Shown here piece after piece: positions 29,426 through 39,951 of a stretch of 64,000 nt of DNA. Made by a program: the position numbers and the translations under genes. Every line of letters begins with the position of its first letter. Position 1 is the first letter of the stretch. The notes under the pieces were generated by a model, which did no database searches, was not told where the DNA came from, and worked only from the letters and a program-made list of their open reading frames with translations. The DNA lies in contig SVLH01000002.1 of NCBI GenBank assembly GCA_015068025.1, positions 1 through 64,000 of the forward strand, in the 5' to 3' direction. The DNA is from Oscillospiraceae bacterium (GTDB lineage Bacteria; Bacillota; Clostridia; Oscillospirales; Oscillospiraceae).

Positions 29426-31153
29426 TCAGCCTTTCAGGCTCTCTGCCCAGGCGGCGTACTTTGCCGTCTTGGCCTCGCAGGCCTCGGCGGTCTCGGCGCT
29501 GGTGAGCACATAGACCTTGACCTTGGGCTCGGTACCGGAGGGGCGGACGATCAGGCTGGTGCCGTCAGCCAGCTCGTAGCGCAGCACATTGGAATCAGAC
29601 AGCTCCATGGTGGTCTTTTCGCCGGTGGAGACGTTGACCACACTGCCGTCCTTATAGTCCTTTTGCTCCTTCACGGCCACACCGGCGATCTCCACAGGGG
29701 GCTTTTCCCGCAGAGCGGCCATCAGCTGTGCCATCTTCTTCAGGCCGTCCAAACCGGGCATGACCAGATTCATCGTCTTTTCGGCGTAGAAGCCGTACTT
29801 CTTGTAGAGGCTCATCAGGGCGTCATAGAGGGTCATACCCTGATCGGCGTACCAGGCGGCCATCTCCGTCAGGATGAGGGCGGCGGTGACGGCGTCCTTG
29901 TCGCGCACGAAGTCGCCGAACATATAGCCGTTGGACTCCTCGAAGGCCATCAGCACCGTGCCCTCGCCGGCGGCTTCCAGCTGATCCTTCTTCTGGGCAA
30001 GGAACTTGAACCCGGTGAAGGTGTCGAAGCAGGCGAGACCGTTGGCCTCGGCGATGGTGCGGACCATCTCGGTGGAGACCAGAGATTTGAGGATGACGCC
30101 GTTTGCGGGCATCTTTCCGGTGCGCTTCCATGCGTCGATGGTGTAAGCGGTCAGCAGGATGCCGATCTGGTTGCCGGAGAGCACCTGATACACGTCGTCA
30201 CCGGTGCGCACCATGATGCCCACGCGGTCGGCGTCGGGGTCGGAGCCGAGGATGAAGTCGGCGTCCTCACGCTTGGCGATCTCCACGGCCAGATAGAAGC
30301 CCTCGGGATTTTCGGGGTTGGGAGAGACCACGGTGGGGAAGTCGCCGTCGATGACCATCTGTTCTGGTACGCAGATGACGTGCTTGAGCCCCAGTCGCTT
30401 CAGTGCTTCTGGGATGAGCTGATAGCCCGTGCCGTGGAAGGGGGTAAAGACCATCTTGAAGGTATCGGCCACCTTTTCCACCACGGCCTTGTCGTTGACC
30501 TGTGCCATGACGTTGGCGAGGAACGCCTCGTCAGTCTCCGCGCCCAACAGGACGATTTTTCCTTCGGCGATGGCGGCATCATAGTCCATGGTCTTGACGC
30601 ACTCGAATACGTCCAGCTCTTTCATCTTGCGGGCGACCTCGTCGGCGTGAACGGGGGGCAGCTGGGCACCGTCCTCCCAGTAGACCTTGTAGCCGTTGTA
30701 CTCCTTGGGGTTGTGGCTGGCGGTGACGTTAATGCCGGCAATGCAGCCGTATTCACGCACGGCGAAGGACAGCTCGGGGGTGGGGCGCAGGGCGGCAAAC
30801 AGGCGGACGGGGATGCCGTTGCCGGCCAGCACGCAGGCGGCCTCCCGGGCGAAGAGATCGGAGTTGTTGCGGCAGTCGAAACAGACGGCCACGCCGCGCT
30901 GCACGGCCTCGCTGCCCTCTTCCAGGATCACTTCCGCAAAGGCCTGTGTGGCGTGGCGGATCACATGGACATTCATCCGGTACAGGCCGACACCCATGGT
31001 GCCGCGCAGACCTGCGGTGCCGAAGGACAGCTGGTCAAAGAAGCGGGATTCAATCTCCTTGGCATCGCCGCGGATGGCGTCCAGCTCTGCTTTTTCATCG
31101 GCGGACAGGGCGGGGCTTGCCAGCCATTTCTGATATTCGCTCATGAAATCCAT
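29426..31153 (-). CDS. Phosphoglucomutase / phosphomannomutase
   Basis: GTAGLRGTMGVG, NVTASHNPKEYNGYKVYW, GSDPDADRVGIM, VRPSGTEPKVKVY. Confidence 0.95.
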   Translation of the reverse strand: MDFMSEYQKWLASPALSADEKAELDAIRGDAKEIESRFFDQLSFGTAGLRGTMGVGLYRMNVHVIRHATQAFAEVILEEGSEAVQRGVAVCFDCRNNSDLFAREAACVLAGNGIPVRLFAALRPTPELSFAVREYGCIAGINVTASHNPKEYNGYKVYWEDGAQLPPVHADEVARKMKELDVFECVKTMDYDAAIAEGKIVLLGAETDEAFLANVMAQVNDKAVVEKVADTFKMVFTPFHGTGYQLIPEALKRLGLKHVICVPEQMVIDGDFPTVVSPNPENPEGFYLAVEIAKREDADFILGSDPDADRVGIMVRTGDDVYQVLSGNQIGILLTAYTIDAWKRTGKMPANGVILKSLVSTEMVRTIAEANGLACFDTFTGFKFLAQKKDQLEAAGEGTVLMAFEESNGYMFGDFVRDKDAVTAALILTEMAAWYADQGMTLYDALMSLYKKYGFYAEKTMNLVMPGLDGLKKMAQLMAALREKPPVEIAGVAVKEQKDYKDGSVVNVSTGEKTTMELSDSNVLRYELADGTSLIVRPSGTEPKVKVYVLTSAETAEACEAKTAKYAAWAESLKG

Positions 31154-31182
31154 TTGCAGATCCTCCTGTTATATATTGAAAA

Positions 31183-31665
31183 TCATTTATGATATTTGCT
31201 TCCGGTGTTGATCTGATAGCCCCGGTAGATCTGTTCCAGCAGCATGACCCGGGCCAGATGGTGGGGGAAGGTCATGGGGGACAGGGACAGCTTCGTGCCT
31301 GCCAGCGCCTTGACGGAGGGGTGCAGGCCGAAGGAACCGCCGATAAGAAAGACGAGCCGTCCCTCTCCGAAGCTGGAGTTTTTCTCCATCAGGGCGGCCA
31401 GTTCCTCGCTGGAATACAGGCGGCCCTCCACGCACATGGCCACGATGGCGGCGGAGGCGGGGAGTTTGGCACGGATGGCCGCAGCCTCTTTGGAGAGGGC
31501 TGCTTCGATCTGTGCAGCGGAGGGGTCATCGGGAAGACGTTCCTCCGGCAATTCGATGATGTCCAGATCGCAGAAGCGGGAGAGCCGCTTGGCATACTCC
31601 GCCGCGGCGTCGATATAAAACTTTTCCTTCATCTTGCCTACGCAGATGATGCTTACTTTCTGCAT
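31183..31665 (-). CDS. rlmH: 23S rRNA (pseudouridine1915-N3)-methyltransferase
   Basis: MQKVSIICVGKMKEKFYIDAAAEYAKRLSRF...FLIGGSFGLHPSV...SLSPMTFPHHLARVMLLEQIYRGYQINTGSKYHK. Confidence 0.96.
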   Translation of the reverse strand: MQKVSIICVGKMKEKFYIDAAAEYAKRLSRFCDLDIIELPEERLPDDPSAAQIEAALSKEAAAIRAKLPASAAIVAMCVEGRLYSSEELAALMEKNSSFGEGRLVFLIGGSFGLHPSVKALAGTKLSLSPMTFPHHLARVMLLEQIYRGYQINTGSKYHK

Positions 31666-32453
31666 ACGCCTCTCCTCGTCACATGATGGGGCGGACTGAT
31701 ATGATCTCTTGGTGCCACCGAGATGGCAGGGGAAAGACCGGCGGCGGAGAGTGCCAGCGCCACGGCGTTTTGCGCCATGACCGGGGTGTTGTTCTCCTGA
31801 CTTAAGTGTACAAGCAGGATCTCGGACGTGCCGGATTCTGCCAGCGTTACGGCAAAGCGGGCGGCATCCTCGTTGCGCAGATGCCCCTCGCAGCCGAGGA
31901 TCCGCTGTTTCAGGTAGTAGGGGTAAGAGCCGCTGCACAGCGATTCTTCGTCGTAATTGGCCTCCAGCACCGCCAGATCCACGCCGGGGAGGATCCGGGC
32001 GGCGTCTTCCGTGACATAGCCGGTGTCTGTCAGCAGACCGACGCTGCCATGCTCCGTGTCAAAGCGGAAGCCGCAGGCGCCGGCAATGTCGTGAGAGATG
32101 GGAAACGGGGTGATGCGGACTTCGCCGATCTGCGTGCAGGCACACAGCTCCACGGGGAGCAGGCGGCCGAAGAACCCGGCGATGCGGTAGTCCAGCTGGC
32201 GGCAGGTCTGTTCCGTGGCCAGCACGGGGCAGGTGATGTGTTTCAGCAGGGTCTGCAGCCCGGCAATATGGTCGGTATGAGCGTGAGTGATGAGGACAGC
32301 GTCCAGATCCTCCGGAGAAAGCTCCAGCGTCCGCAGGGAGGCGGTGATGCGGCGACAGGAGATGCCGGCGTCCACCAGCAGGCGGGTCTGGCCGCAGGTG
32401 AGCAGCATCGCGTTTCCGGAGGAGCCGCTGGCCAGTGTATGTACGGTGGTCAA
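31653..32453 (-). CDS. MBL-fold metallohydrolase, WalJ/YycJ-like
   Basis: VHTLASGSSGNAMLLT, LITHAHTDHIAGLQTL, GLLTDTGYV; a TTG start near 32453 fits the RBS (inferred). Confidence 0.88.
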   Translation of the reverse strand: MTTVHTLASGSSGNAMLLTCGQTRLLVDAGISCRRITASLRTLELSPEDLDAVLITHAHTDHIAGLQTLLKHITCPVLATEQTCRQLDYRIAGFFGRLLPVELCACTQIGEVRITPFPISHDIAGACGFRFDTEHGSVGLLTDTGYVTEDAARILPGVDLAVLEANYDEESLCSGSYPYYLKQRILGCEGHLRNEDAARFAVTLAESGTSEILLVHLSQENNTPVMAQNAVALALSAAGLSPAISVAPRDHISPPHHVTRRGVCRK

Positions 32454-32477
32454 CCCAATCCCTCTCTTATCGTGTTG

Positions 32478-32535
32478 AAAAAACGTCCGCAAGGGAGGCC
32501 GTCGACGAAAGTCGCCATCCTCCATCGCGGACGTT
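32478..32535 (-). terminator. Long compound hairpin terminator between murA and walJ-like gene
   Basis: Minus strand AACGTCCGC...GGAGG...CGACtttcGTCG...CCTCC...GCGGACGTTTTTTC. Confidence 0.7.
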
Positions 32536-32553
32536 CAGCGGTGTTATTGAAAA

Positions 32554-33855
32554 TCAGCCGATGCTGGCGGTGGAAAGGGCATCATCGTCAGGGTAATCCA
32601 CAGAGTGGATGTTGGCACCCAGCGCCTGCAGCTTGAAAATGATGTTCTCGTAGCCGCGCTCGATATAGTGGACGGCAGAGATCTCGCTCTGCCCCTGTGC
32701 GGCCAGCGCGGCGATGACCATGGCGGCACCTGCCCGCAGGTCATAGGCCTGAACGGGAGCGCCGATCAGGCGTTCAACGCCCTCCACCACGGCAGTGCGC
32801 TCATCCACCTGGATGTTGGCGCCCATGCGGCACAGCTCATCCACATAGCGGTAGCGGCTGGCCCAGACGCCTTCGGTGATGAGGGAGGTGCCCTGTGCCA
32901 GAGCGAGCACGGTGGTGATCTGGGGCTGCATATCGGTGGGAAAACCGGGGTAAGGCATGGTCTTGACATTCACCTTGCGCAGCGCGCCGGTGCGGCGGAC
33001 CAGCAGAGTGTCCTCGTGTTCCTCCACTTCCACGCCCATTTCCACCAGCTTGGCGGTGATGCAGTCCATGTGCTTGGGGATGATATTCTTCACCAGGATC
33101 TGCCCGCCGGTGGCGGCCACAGCAGCCATGTAGGTGCCGGCCTCGATCTGGTCGGGAATGATGGCGTAAGTGCCGCCGTTGAGACGATCCACGCCGCGGA
33201 TCTTGATGGTGTCGGTACCGGCGCCGCGGATGTTGGCGCCCATGGAGTTGAGGAAGTTGGCCAGATCCACGATGTGAGGCTCTTTTGCCGCGTTTTCGAT
33301 CACGGTATCGCCCTCGGCCATGGCGGCAGCCATCATAATGTTCATGGTGGCACCTACAGAGACCACATCCAGATAGACGGTGGCACCCTTCAGGCGGCCG
33401 GTATCCGTGGAAGCCATGACATAGCCGCCCTCGGCAACGACCTTGGCGCCCAGCGCAGTGAAGCCCTTGACGTGCTGGTCAATGGGGCGGACACCGCCGA
33501 AATTGCAGCCGCCGGGCATGGCGACCTCGGCCTGACCGAAGCGGGCAAGCAGGGCGCCGATGAGGTAGTAGGAAGCGCGGATCTTACTGCACAGATCCAT
33601 GGAAGTGCGGGTGGAGTGGATCCTGCGGCTGTCGATCTCCACGGTGTGGCGATTGATGGTGCGGATATTAGCGCCCAGCTGCTCCAGGATCCGCAGACAC
33701 ATGGTCACGTCGGAAATCTGGGGCAGGTTTTCGATACGGCAGATCCCATCCACCATCAAAGCGGCGGGGATGATGGCGACGGCAGCATTTTTGGCGCCGC
33801 TGATCTCCACTTCTCCAAACAGGGGTTTTCCACCCTGTACAATGTATTTCGTCAA
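32554..33855 (-). CDS. murA: UDP-N-acetylglucosamine 1-carboxyvinyltransferase
   Basis: GEVEISGAKNAAVAIIPAAL, catalytic-loop region AMPGGCNFGGVRPIDQHVKGFTALGA, PYPGFPTDMQPQ. Confidence 0.95.
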   Translation of the reverse strand: MTKYIVQGGKPLFGEVEISGAKNAAVAIIPAALMVDGICRIENLPQISDVTMCLRILEQLGANIRTINRHTVEIDSRRIHSTRTSMDLCSKIRASYYLIGALLARFGQAEVAMPGGCNFGGVRPIDQHVKGFTALGAKVVAEGGYVMASTDTGRLKGATVYLDVVSVGATMNIMMAAAMAEGDTVIENAAKEPHIVDLANFLNSMGANIRGAGTDTIKIRGVDRLNGGTYAIIPDQIEAGTYMAAVAATGGQILVKNIIPKHMDCITAKLVEMGVEVEEHEDTLLVRRTGALRKVNVKTMPYPGFPTDMQPQITTVLALAQGTSLITEGVWASRYRYVDELCRMGANIQVDERTAVVEGVERLIGAPVQAYDLRAGAAMVIAALAAQGQSEISAVHYIERGYENIIFKLQALGANIHSVDYPDDDALSTASIG

Positions 33856-34071
33856 AATCTTGACCCTCTTTTCAAGACAATTATTCTTTCGTAACGGCAG
33901 AGTATGGGGCTGAAAACAGTTTACCCGCTTCGCGCTGCTTCATACCTGCCGGGAACAACCCAACAACGGACAGGATCGCCTGCCCGACAAACTTTCACAC
34001 ACATACCATAACACACCTGATGCGGAAAAGCAAACCTTTCCTGTCGGTTCACACAAAAAACAACGGGAGGA

Positions 34072-34881
34072 TCAGCCTGTGCTGACAGCGCCGGTCACGC
34101 AGTCTACATAGTATTTTGCAATGTCCGTTTCGATGCACCATGCGGGGGTCAGAGACAGGGAAACGGCGCTGCTTTCCAGTTCGTAGCAGAGGTCGATTTT
34201 CGTGACCGCGGAGGCCGACGCGCCGCTTTCTCTGCGGTATTGCTGGAAGGTAATCAGCGCAGCGGATGCGGTAAGAGGATCTTTCTGGAGCGGTACGGCA
34301 GTGCCGGCGGAGGGCAGCAGCGTCCCGCTGACGGAGGCCAGCACACCTTCGGTGATCACAAAGGTGACGGTGCAGTTGTACACGGAAAAACCGTTGTGAA
34401 CGGCGGTGGCCACGGCCGTTCCGCTGCCCTGTGCGTCCAGCGTAAAGACGAGAGCATCGTATGAGAAGGTGCGGCAGAAACTGCGGCAGAACGCCTCGGT
34501 GTCGCTCCGGGCGGGGATGCCGGTGATGTCAAAGCTGCCGCTGGAGCGGAATTGTGCGGTACCGGAACTGCCGGTATAGACGGCGTGAAGGCTGTCGCTT
34601 TCCCCCTCCTGGGGCAGCGCATCACCCAGGAAAAAGGCGGCGACTTCGCGTTCCCGGGCAAGATCTCTGGTAAAGGACAAGCCGGCGGGAGGCGTGGCGG
34701 AGGAGAATGCGTCCGCATAGAGGATCATGTCGTCTTCGGCAAAGAGGGCGGTGAGCTGATCCACCGTCCGGCTGCGGGCAGAGCGAACCGCGGCTTCCCG
34801 AATGACCAGCGCACTTAAAAGAAAGCCGTTGAGCAGCAGCAAGATGATAATGATGATATTTTTCAGCCGATGACGATCCAT
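34072..34881 (-). CDS. Membrane-anchored YycI-like regulator
   Basis: MDRHRLKNIIIIILLLLNGFLLSAL N-terminal anchor; position between the yycH-like gene and murA/walJ. Confidence 0.6.
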   Translation of the reverse strand: MDRHRLKNIIIIILLLLNGFLLSALVIREAAVRSARSRTVDQLTALFAEDDMILYADAFSSATPPAGLSFTRDLAREREVAAFFLGDALPQEGESDSLHAVYTGSSGTAQFRSSGSFDITGIPARSDTEAFCRSFCRTFSYDALVFTLDAQGSGTAVATAVHNGFSVYNCTVTFVITEGVLASVSGTLLPSAGTAVPLQKDPLTASAALITFQQYRRESGASASAVTKIDLCYELESSAVSLSLTPAWCIETDIAKYYVDCVTGAVSTG

Positions 34882-34904
34882 GGATCCACCACCTTATAAG
34901 CGAA

Positions 34905-36185
34905 CTAGTCCAGCAGCCAGCCTGCGCTGACCGTGCCGGAGCCGGTATCGGCATAGCCGATGGAGAGGTCAGTAAGGGGCTCGTTTTCTGCGATGGCCAG
35001 CATCTGCTGTATGGGCAGAAGCAGGGAAGTGCTTCCGGAGGAAGCATATTGCCGCAGGCGCAGAGTGATTTCCGATATGGTGCTGCCGGTAAGGGTCACA
35101 ACGGCGGCGCTGTCCCCATCGGAAAAGCGGATGGGAACACCGTGCGCCTGATAGTCAAACGTGAGAACAGTCGTATTTTGTGTTTGCTCGATGCTTTGCA
35201 GATACAGCGAGGCCTCGCCGGCGGTACTGCCCAGCAGGGAACGGAGCAGTGCGGCAGCGCCTGTTACGCATTCCGGAAGGGTCGGTTCCGTTCCGGCGGT
35301 GTCGATGCGCAGCTCGGCGTAGCTGGAGTTGTCCTGATAATAAACGGTTCCGTCGGGGCGGAGGTGCAGCGTGCGGCCGTTTTCTTCAATGAATTCCGTG
35401 CCGCTGGAGTCGGTGTAGCGGAACTTGGTATTGGGGTTGAAGTGAAGCGCAGACAGCAGCTGTGCGTTTTCGGAGAAATAGGGTACGGTGCTGCTCAAAA
35501 CCGGCAGAGACGGTGTGGTATCCGGCAGCAGCGAACAGGGGGAAAGGGTTTTGGCTGCAGGGGCAGCATCTGCGATATCCATGACGAAGCGGGCGTTGCC
35601 CAGTTCGTAATAGCTCAGGATCTCCTCCAGCGCCTGTGCGGAAAGGGCGGTGCCGCATTTCAGATAGCGGGCGTCGCCGTCCCAGTAGAACAGCACCACG
35701 CCGTCCTCTGCGGCGGAGAGGATCACCTGTCTGGCAGGGGTGGAGAGAGTGCTTGCGGCGTCCATCATGCCTGCCAGTACAGGCAGAGGCAGAGGGGTGC
35801 GGAAATCGTAAAAAACAGAAATCGTCTGCACCGCATCCAGAAAGTCCTGCTCGGTGACAGCGGAGGTGAGCGCGGCAGTCTGCAGCGCGGTGCCGAGCAG
35901 CTGGGCCAGCGGCTTGAAATCCTCGTCGGCGGTGGTGGCGGCCACGGAACCGTATCGGCCGTAAGCGCCGGTGACGGCGACCTGCACGGGTGCCGACAGG
36001 GCGGTGGTGGCTGCGGTTGTCTGTGTCGACTGTGTGGACGGAGCCGAAAAGATGTCAAAGAAACCGGAGTTTGCGCCCAGATGATAAAACTGACTTTGGA
36101 CGAACAGCACCACGGCGGAAAGGGACAGCAGGGTAATGGCGATGTTTTGCAGAAAGTCGCGGCGGCTCTGTGACGGTTCGTTCAT
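34905..36185 (-). CDS. YycH-like two-component system activity regulator
   Basis: N-terminal TM anchor, FRYTDSSGTEFIEENGRTLHLRPDGTVYYQD; directly downstream of walK. Confidence 0.65.
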   Translation of the reverse strand: MNEPSQSRRDFLQNIAITLLSLSAVVLFVQSQFYHLGANSGFFDIFSAPSTQSTQTTAATTALSAPVQVAVTGAYGRYGSVAATTADEDFKPLAQLLGTALQTAALTSAVTEQDFLDAVQTISVFYDFRTPLPLPVLAGMMDAASTLSTPARQVILSAAEDGVVLFYWDGDARYLKCGTALSAQALEEILSYYELGNARFVMDIADAAPAAKTLSPCSLLPDTTPSLPVLSSTVPYFSENAQLLSALHFNPNTKFRYTDSSGTEFIEENGRTLHLRPDGTVYYQDNSSYAELRIDTAGTEPTLPECVTGAAALLRSLLGSTAGEASLYLQSIEQTQNTTVLTFDYQAHGVPIRFSDGDSAAVVTLTGSTISEITLRLRQYASSGSTSLLLPIQQMLAIAENEPLTDLSIGYADTGSGTVSAGWLLD

Positions 36186-36215
36186 GCTGTCCCTCCTTTC
36201 ATTCGGCGATGGAAA

Positions 36216-38021
36216 TCAGTTGTTGGGTTGGGGCGGATTGATGGGAAGGGTCAGGCGGATCGTAGTGCCCTTGCCCTCATGGGGGGCAAGCGCGAGGGTG
36301 CCGCTGTGGCGCAGCACGATCTCCCGTGCGATGGAGAGGCCGAGGCCGGTGCCGCCGGACTCTCTGGAACGGGCCTTGTCCACGCGGTAGAAGCGGTCGA
36401 AGATCCGCTCCCGATCCTTTTCGGGGATGCCGATACCGGTATCCGAGACCTCCATCCAGACGGAATCCTCGATGACGCCGGCGGTGACGGTGATGCTGCC
36501 GCCGTCGGGCGTGTATTTGATGGCGTTGCCGATGATGTTCATCATAACCTGTTCCAGCCGGCTGCGGTCGCCGGTGACCAGCGGCAGATCCGCCGGGGCG
36601 TCGCAGGAGAACTGATGTCCCCGCTGCTGTGCGTTCAATGCGTTGGCGCGCACCACGCTTGCGATGGCGTCCCCGAAGGGGAAGCGGGAGAAGAGCAGCT
36701 CGGCGTTGCCGGAGTCCAGCCGGGAGAGAGTCAGAAGATCCTGCACGATATGGGTCATGCGGTCCGTTTCGGTGATGATGATGTCCAGAAAGCTGTTGGC
36801 CATGTCCAGAGGGATGTCCCCGCCGCTGTCGCGGAGGGTCTCGGCGTAGCTGCGGACATTGGTCAGGGGCGTGCGAAGCTCGTGGGATACGTTGGCGACG
36901 AATTCCTTGCGGCGTTCCTCACTGCGGTGCTGCTCCGTCACGTCGTGGAGCATAATGATGACACCGCCCTGCTCGGCGTTGGAGAAGGGGGCAAGGTACA
37001 GTTCCAGCGTCCGCTCGCCCACGGAGAGGACATCCTCTACATAGTTGGGGCGGTGCAGCGCCAGAATCTGCTCAAAGGGATGCAGATCGCCCAGCAGTTC
37101 TTCGTAGGTGCAGTCGGATGCCACCGTCCGCTGCAGCAGTTCGTTGGCTGCGGGATTGCAGTGGATCAGGCGGCCGGCATGGTCAAAGGCCACCACGCCG
37201 TCCGTCATATGGAGGAACAGCGTGTCCAGCTTGTTGCGCTCGTTTTCCATGGCGGTCAGGGTGGATTGCAGCACGCCGGCCATCTCGTTGAAGGTGCCGG
37301 TCAGGATGCCGATCTCGTCCGTGGATTCCACCGGCAGTGCGCTGTCAAAGTCGCCTGCCGCCACGCGCTCTGCGCCGGCGGTCAGCTTTTCAATGGGGTC
37401 CACCATGGTCTTTGACAGCAGGAAGCTGAGCAAAACGGAGATGAGCAGACCGATGACCAACGCCTGCATGATGATGAAGAACAGCTGGTCGTTCAGGCCG
37501 GAGACTGTGTCCTTGTTGTCCAAGATATAGATGATGAACGCGTTGTCGCCGCCCATGATGGGAATGGCCACATCCATGTAGTCCGAGGCGATGTCGCTCC
37601 GGTCACCCACCAGCGTTTCGTCGCCCTGCACCACGGCATTCCGCGCGGTCAGCAAATTGGCGCTCTGCTCACGGGGCAGGGAGGCGGCGTCCGCAGAGCC
37701 CACGAGATAGGTGCCGGTGGTGCCGTCCAGCACGAAGAAGTTGCGGGAACGGTAGTCGATGCCCAGATTACCGGCGTTGGAGTCCAGCATGTTGCGGATA
37801 CGCTCGGCGCCGTCCGGCTGTGCCGCTTCGCTGCGCAGGGAAGCGACAAAATCGCGGCTGTCCTCGCCGAACACATCACTCATCTGCTGGTAGAATGTGT
37901 TGATATAGAAATTGGAAACGCTGGTGGTCAGAAAGGTGCCCATCACAGCCATCAGCGACAGGATAAGCAGCAGCAGAATCAGCGTCAGTTTCATGTGCAG
38001 ACTGCGGAACAAGGTATTCAC
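36216..38021 (-). CDS. walK: Sensor histidine kinase WalK-like (dCache, HAMP, PAS, HisKA, HATPase)
   Basis: [67 protein letters not shown]. Confidence 0.9.
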   Translation of the reverse strand: MNTLFRSLHMKLTLILLLLILSLMAVMGTFLTTSVSNFYINTFYQQMSDVFGEDSRDFVASLRSEAAQPDGAERIRNMLDSNAGNLGIDYRSRNFFVLDGTTGTYLVGSADAASLPREQSANLLTARNAVVQGDETLVGDRSDIASDYMDVAIPIMGGDNAFIIYILDNKDTVSGLNDQLFFIIMQALVIGLLISVLLSFLLSKTMVDPIEKLTAGAERVAAGDFDSALPVESTDEIGILTGTFNEMAGVLQSTLTAMENERNKLDTLFLHMTDGVVAFDHAGRLIHCNPAANELLQRTVASDCTYEELLGDLHPFEQILALHRPNYVEDVLSVGERTLELYLAPFSNAEQGGVIIMLHDVTEQHRSEERRKEFVANVSHELRTPLTNVRSYAETLRDSGGDIPLDMANSFLDIIITETDRMTHIVQDLLTLSRLDSGNAELLFSRFPFGDAIASVVRANALNAQQRGHQFSCDAPADLPLVTGDRSRLEQVMMNIIGNAIKYTPDGGSITVTAGVIEDSVWMEVSDTGIGIPEKDRERIFDRFYRVDKARSRESGGTGLGLSIAREIVLRHSGTLALAPHEGKGTTIRLTLPINPPQPNN

Positions 38022-38044
38022 CGTCCTTTACAAGGGAACGTACT

Positions 38045-38758
38045 TTACACGGAAAAATAGTATCCCACGCCGCGGCGGGTCAGAATGTAGACGGGGTTGG
38101 CGGGGTCGGCCTCGATCTTTTCCCGCAGGCGGCGGACGGTGACATCCACCGTGCGCACGTCGCTGCCCACATAGCCGTAGTTCCAGACCTGTTCCATCAG
38201 ATCCACGCGGGAATAGACCTTGTTGGGGTGGCTGGCAAGGAAGGTGAGCAGCTCGTATTCCCGCTGGGTCAGTTCCACCACCGCGCCGCCGCGGAAGACC
38301 TGATGGCTGTCCGTGTTGATGGAAAGTTCGCCGGCCACGGGCATGGCGCTGGCTGCGGCGGAGGCGGCGGAAGCAGGCGCTGCCATGCCGCTGCGGCGGA
38401 TGTTGGCGCCGATGCGGGCAGAAAGCTCCCGCATGGAGAAGGGCTTGGTGATATAGTCGTCTGCGCCGATCTCCAGCCCCAGAACCTTGTCGGACTCTTC
38501 CTCCCGGGCGGTGAGGATGATGACGGGGACATTGTTGCCCTCGGCGCGCAGCGTCTTGCACACGTCGAAGCCGATCATTTTCGGCAGCATCACGTCCAGC
38601 AGGATCAGATCCGGGTTTTCCGTGCGGGCCTTATTCAATCCGTCCTCGCCATCATAGGCCTCGCAGGTGCGGAAGCCTTCCCGCTGGAGGTTGAAGCGCA
38701 GAATATCCACAATGTTCTTTTCGTCCTCTACGATGAGGATGGTTTTCTGACTGTTCAT
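38045..38758 (-). CDS. walR: OmpR-family response regulator WalR-like
   Basis: ILIVEDEKNIVDILRFNLQREGF, LLDVMLPKMIGFDVCKTLR, winged-helix RVDLMEQVWNYGYVGSDVRTVDVTVRRLREKIE. Confidence 0.92.
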   Translation of the reverse strand: MNSQKTILIVEDEKNIVDILRFNLQREGFRTCEAYDGEDGLNKARTENPDLILLDVMLPKMIGFDVCKTLRAEGNNVPVIILTAREEESDKVLGLEIGADDYITKPFSMRELSARIGANIRRSGMAAPASAASAAASAMPVAGELSINTDSHQVFRGGAVVELTQREYELLTFLASHPNKVYSRVDLMEQVWNYGYVGSDVRTVDVTVRRLREKIEADPANPVYILTRRGVGYYFSV

Positions 38759-38788
38759 AAGTGAACCTCCCGAAACGTCTTTTAAGAA

Positions 38789-39328
38789 TCAAAGGTCGAA
38801 TTGCAGCTTGGCCTTCAGTACGGCGGTCACGGTCTTGGCGTCTTCGATTTCGCCTGCCATGCAGCGGCGCAGCAACTCGTCGAAGGGGATACGCTCCACA
38901 TTCAAAAATTCGTCCGGATCCAGCGCCTGCTGTTCAAAGCGCAGTCCTCTGGCAAAAAACAGATACAGCACCTCGCTGTAGCAACCCGGAGAGGGAAGAA
39001 TGCAGCCGAGGGGGATGAATTCCTCCGGCACGGCGCCGGTCTCCTCCCGCAGTTCACGGAGAGCGCCTGCTGTCGGGTCTTCTCCCGCGTCCAGCTTGCC
39101 GGCGGGGATCTCCGGCATCAGTTTGCCGAATACATAGCGGTACTGGGTGACCAGCAGGGCGTTGTTGTTTTCGTCCAGCGCCAGCACCGCCACGCCGCCG
39201 TTGTGTTCCACCACCTCGCGATAGGCGGTGTGCCCGTTGGGCAGCAGCACTTCGTCCACATGGACGCTGACGATGCGGCCGTGGAATTTCTCTTCACGCC
39301 GCAGCGTTTTTTCGGTCAGATCCGTCAT
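38789..39328 (-). CDS. NUDIX hydrolase (ADP-ribose pyrophosphatase-like)
   Basis: AGKLDAGEDPTAGALRELREETGAVPEE Nudix box. Confidence 0.92.
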   Translation of the reverse strand: MTDLTEKTLRREEKFHGRIVSVHVDEVLLPNGHTAYREVVEHNGGVAVLALDENNNALLVTQYRYVFGKLMPEIPAGKLDAGEDPTAGALRELREETGAVPEEFIPLGCILPSPGCYSEVLYLFFARGLRFEQQALDPDEFLNVERIPFDELLRRCMAGEIEDAKTVTAVLKAKLQFDL

Positions 39329-39422
39329 TGGCCAGTTCCCTCCCGGTTAACTTTGCCGAAACATAGTTATAATCACTTTATTATATCACAGGAAGTGTCC
39401 GTTGCCAAGTCCGCTCTTTCTC

Positions 39423-39451
39423 TTGAAGATTGCAAAAAACCGTGATATACT
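39423..39451 (+). promoter_or_regulatory. Putative sigma-A promoter of smpB
   Basis: TTGAAG, 17-nt spacer, TATACT. Confidence 0.6.
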
Positions 39452-39475
39452 ATAAAAACTTTCCAATGAAACGAG

Positions 39476-39949
39476 GTGAGTTCCACGGAGAAAAAGGGGA
39501 TCAAAATTGCAGCCCAAAACCGCAAGGCTTTCCACGATTACTTCGTGGAGGATCGCTACGAGGCGGGCATCGAACTGTTCGGTACGGAGGTCAAGTCGAT
39601 CCGTGCCGGCACGCTGAACCTGAAAGACTCCTACTGCACCGTCAAGGACGGTGAGATGTTCGTTCACAGCATGCACATATCGCCCTACGAAAAGGGGAAC
39701 ATCTTCAATCGTGACCCTGTCCGCACCCGCAGACTGCTGATGCACAAGCGGGAGATCCGCAAACTCCACGCCCTCATCAAGCAGGATGGCTACACGCTGG
39801 TGCCGCTGTCCGTCTATTTCAAGGATGCCCGGGTCAAGGTGGAGATCGGCCTGTGCAAGGGCAAGAAAAATTACGACAAGCGGGACGCCACCGCAGCGCG
39901 CGATGCGAAGCGGGAGATCGACCGCACCATGAAAGAAAGGAATCGATAA
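39476..39949 (+). CDS. smpB: SsrA-binding protein
   Basis: IAAQNRKAFHDYFVEDRYEAGIELFGTEVKSIRAGTLNLKDSY...GLCKGKKNYDKR; GTG start. Confidence 0.96.
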   Translation: MSSTEKKGIKIAAQNRKAFHDYFVEDRYEAGIELFGTEVKSIRAGTLNLKDSYCTVKDGEMFVHSMHISPYEKGNIFNRDPVRTRRLLMHKREIRKLHALIKQDGYTLVPLSVYFKDARVKVEIGLCKGKKNYDKRDATAARDAKREIDRTMKERNR

Positions 39950-39951
39950 CC

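Noticed and set aside
29165-31192. 675-aa plus-strand ORF
   Set aside because: Antisense to phosphoglucomutase.
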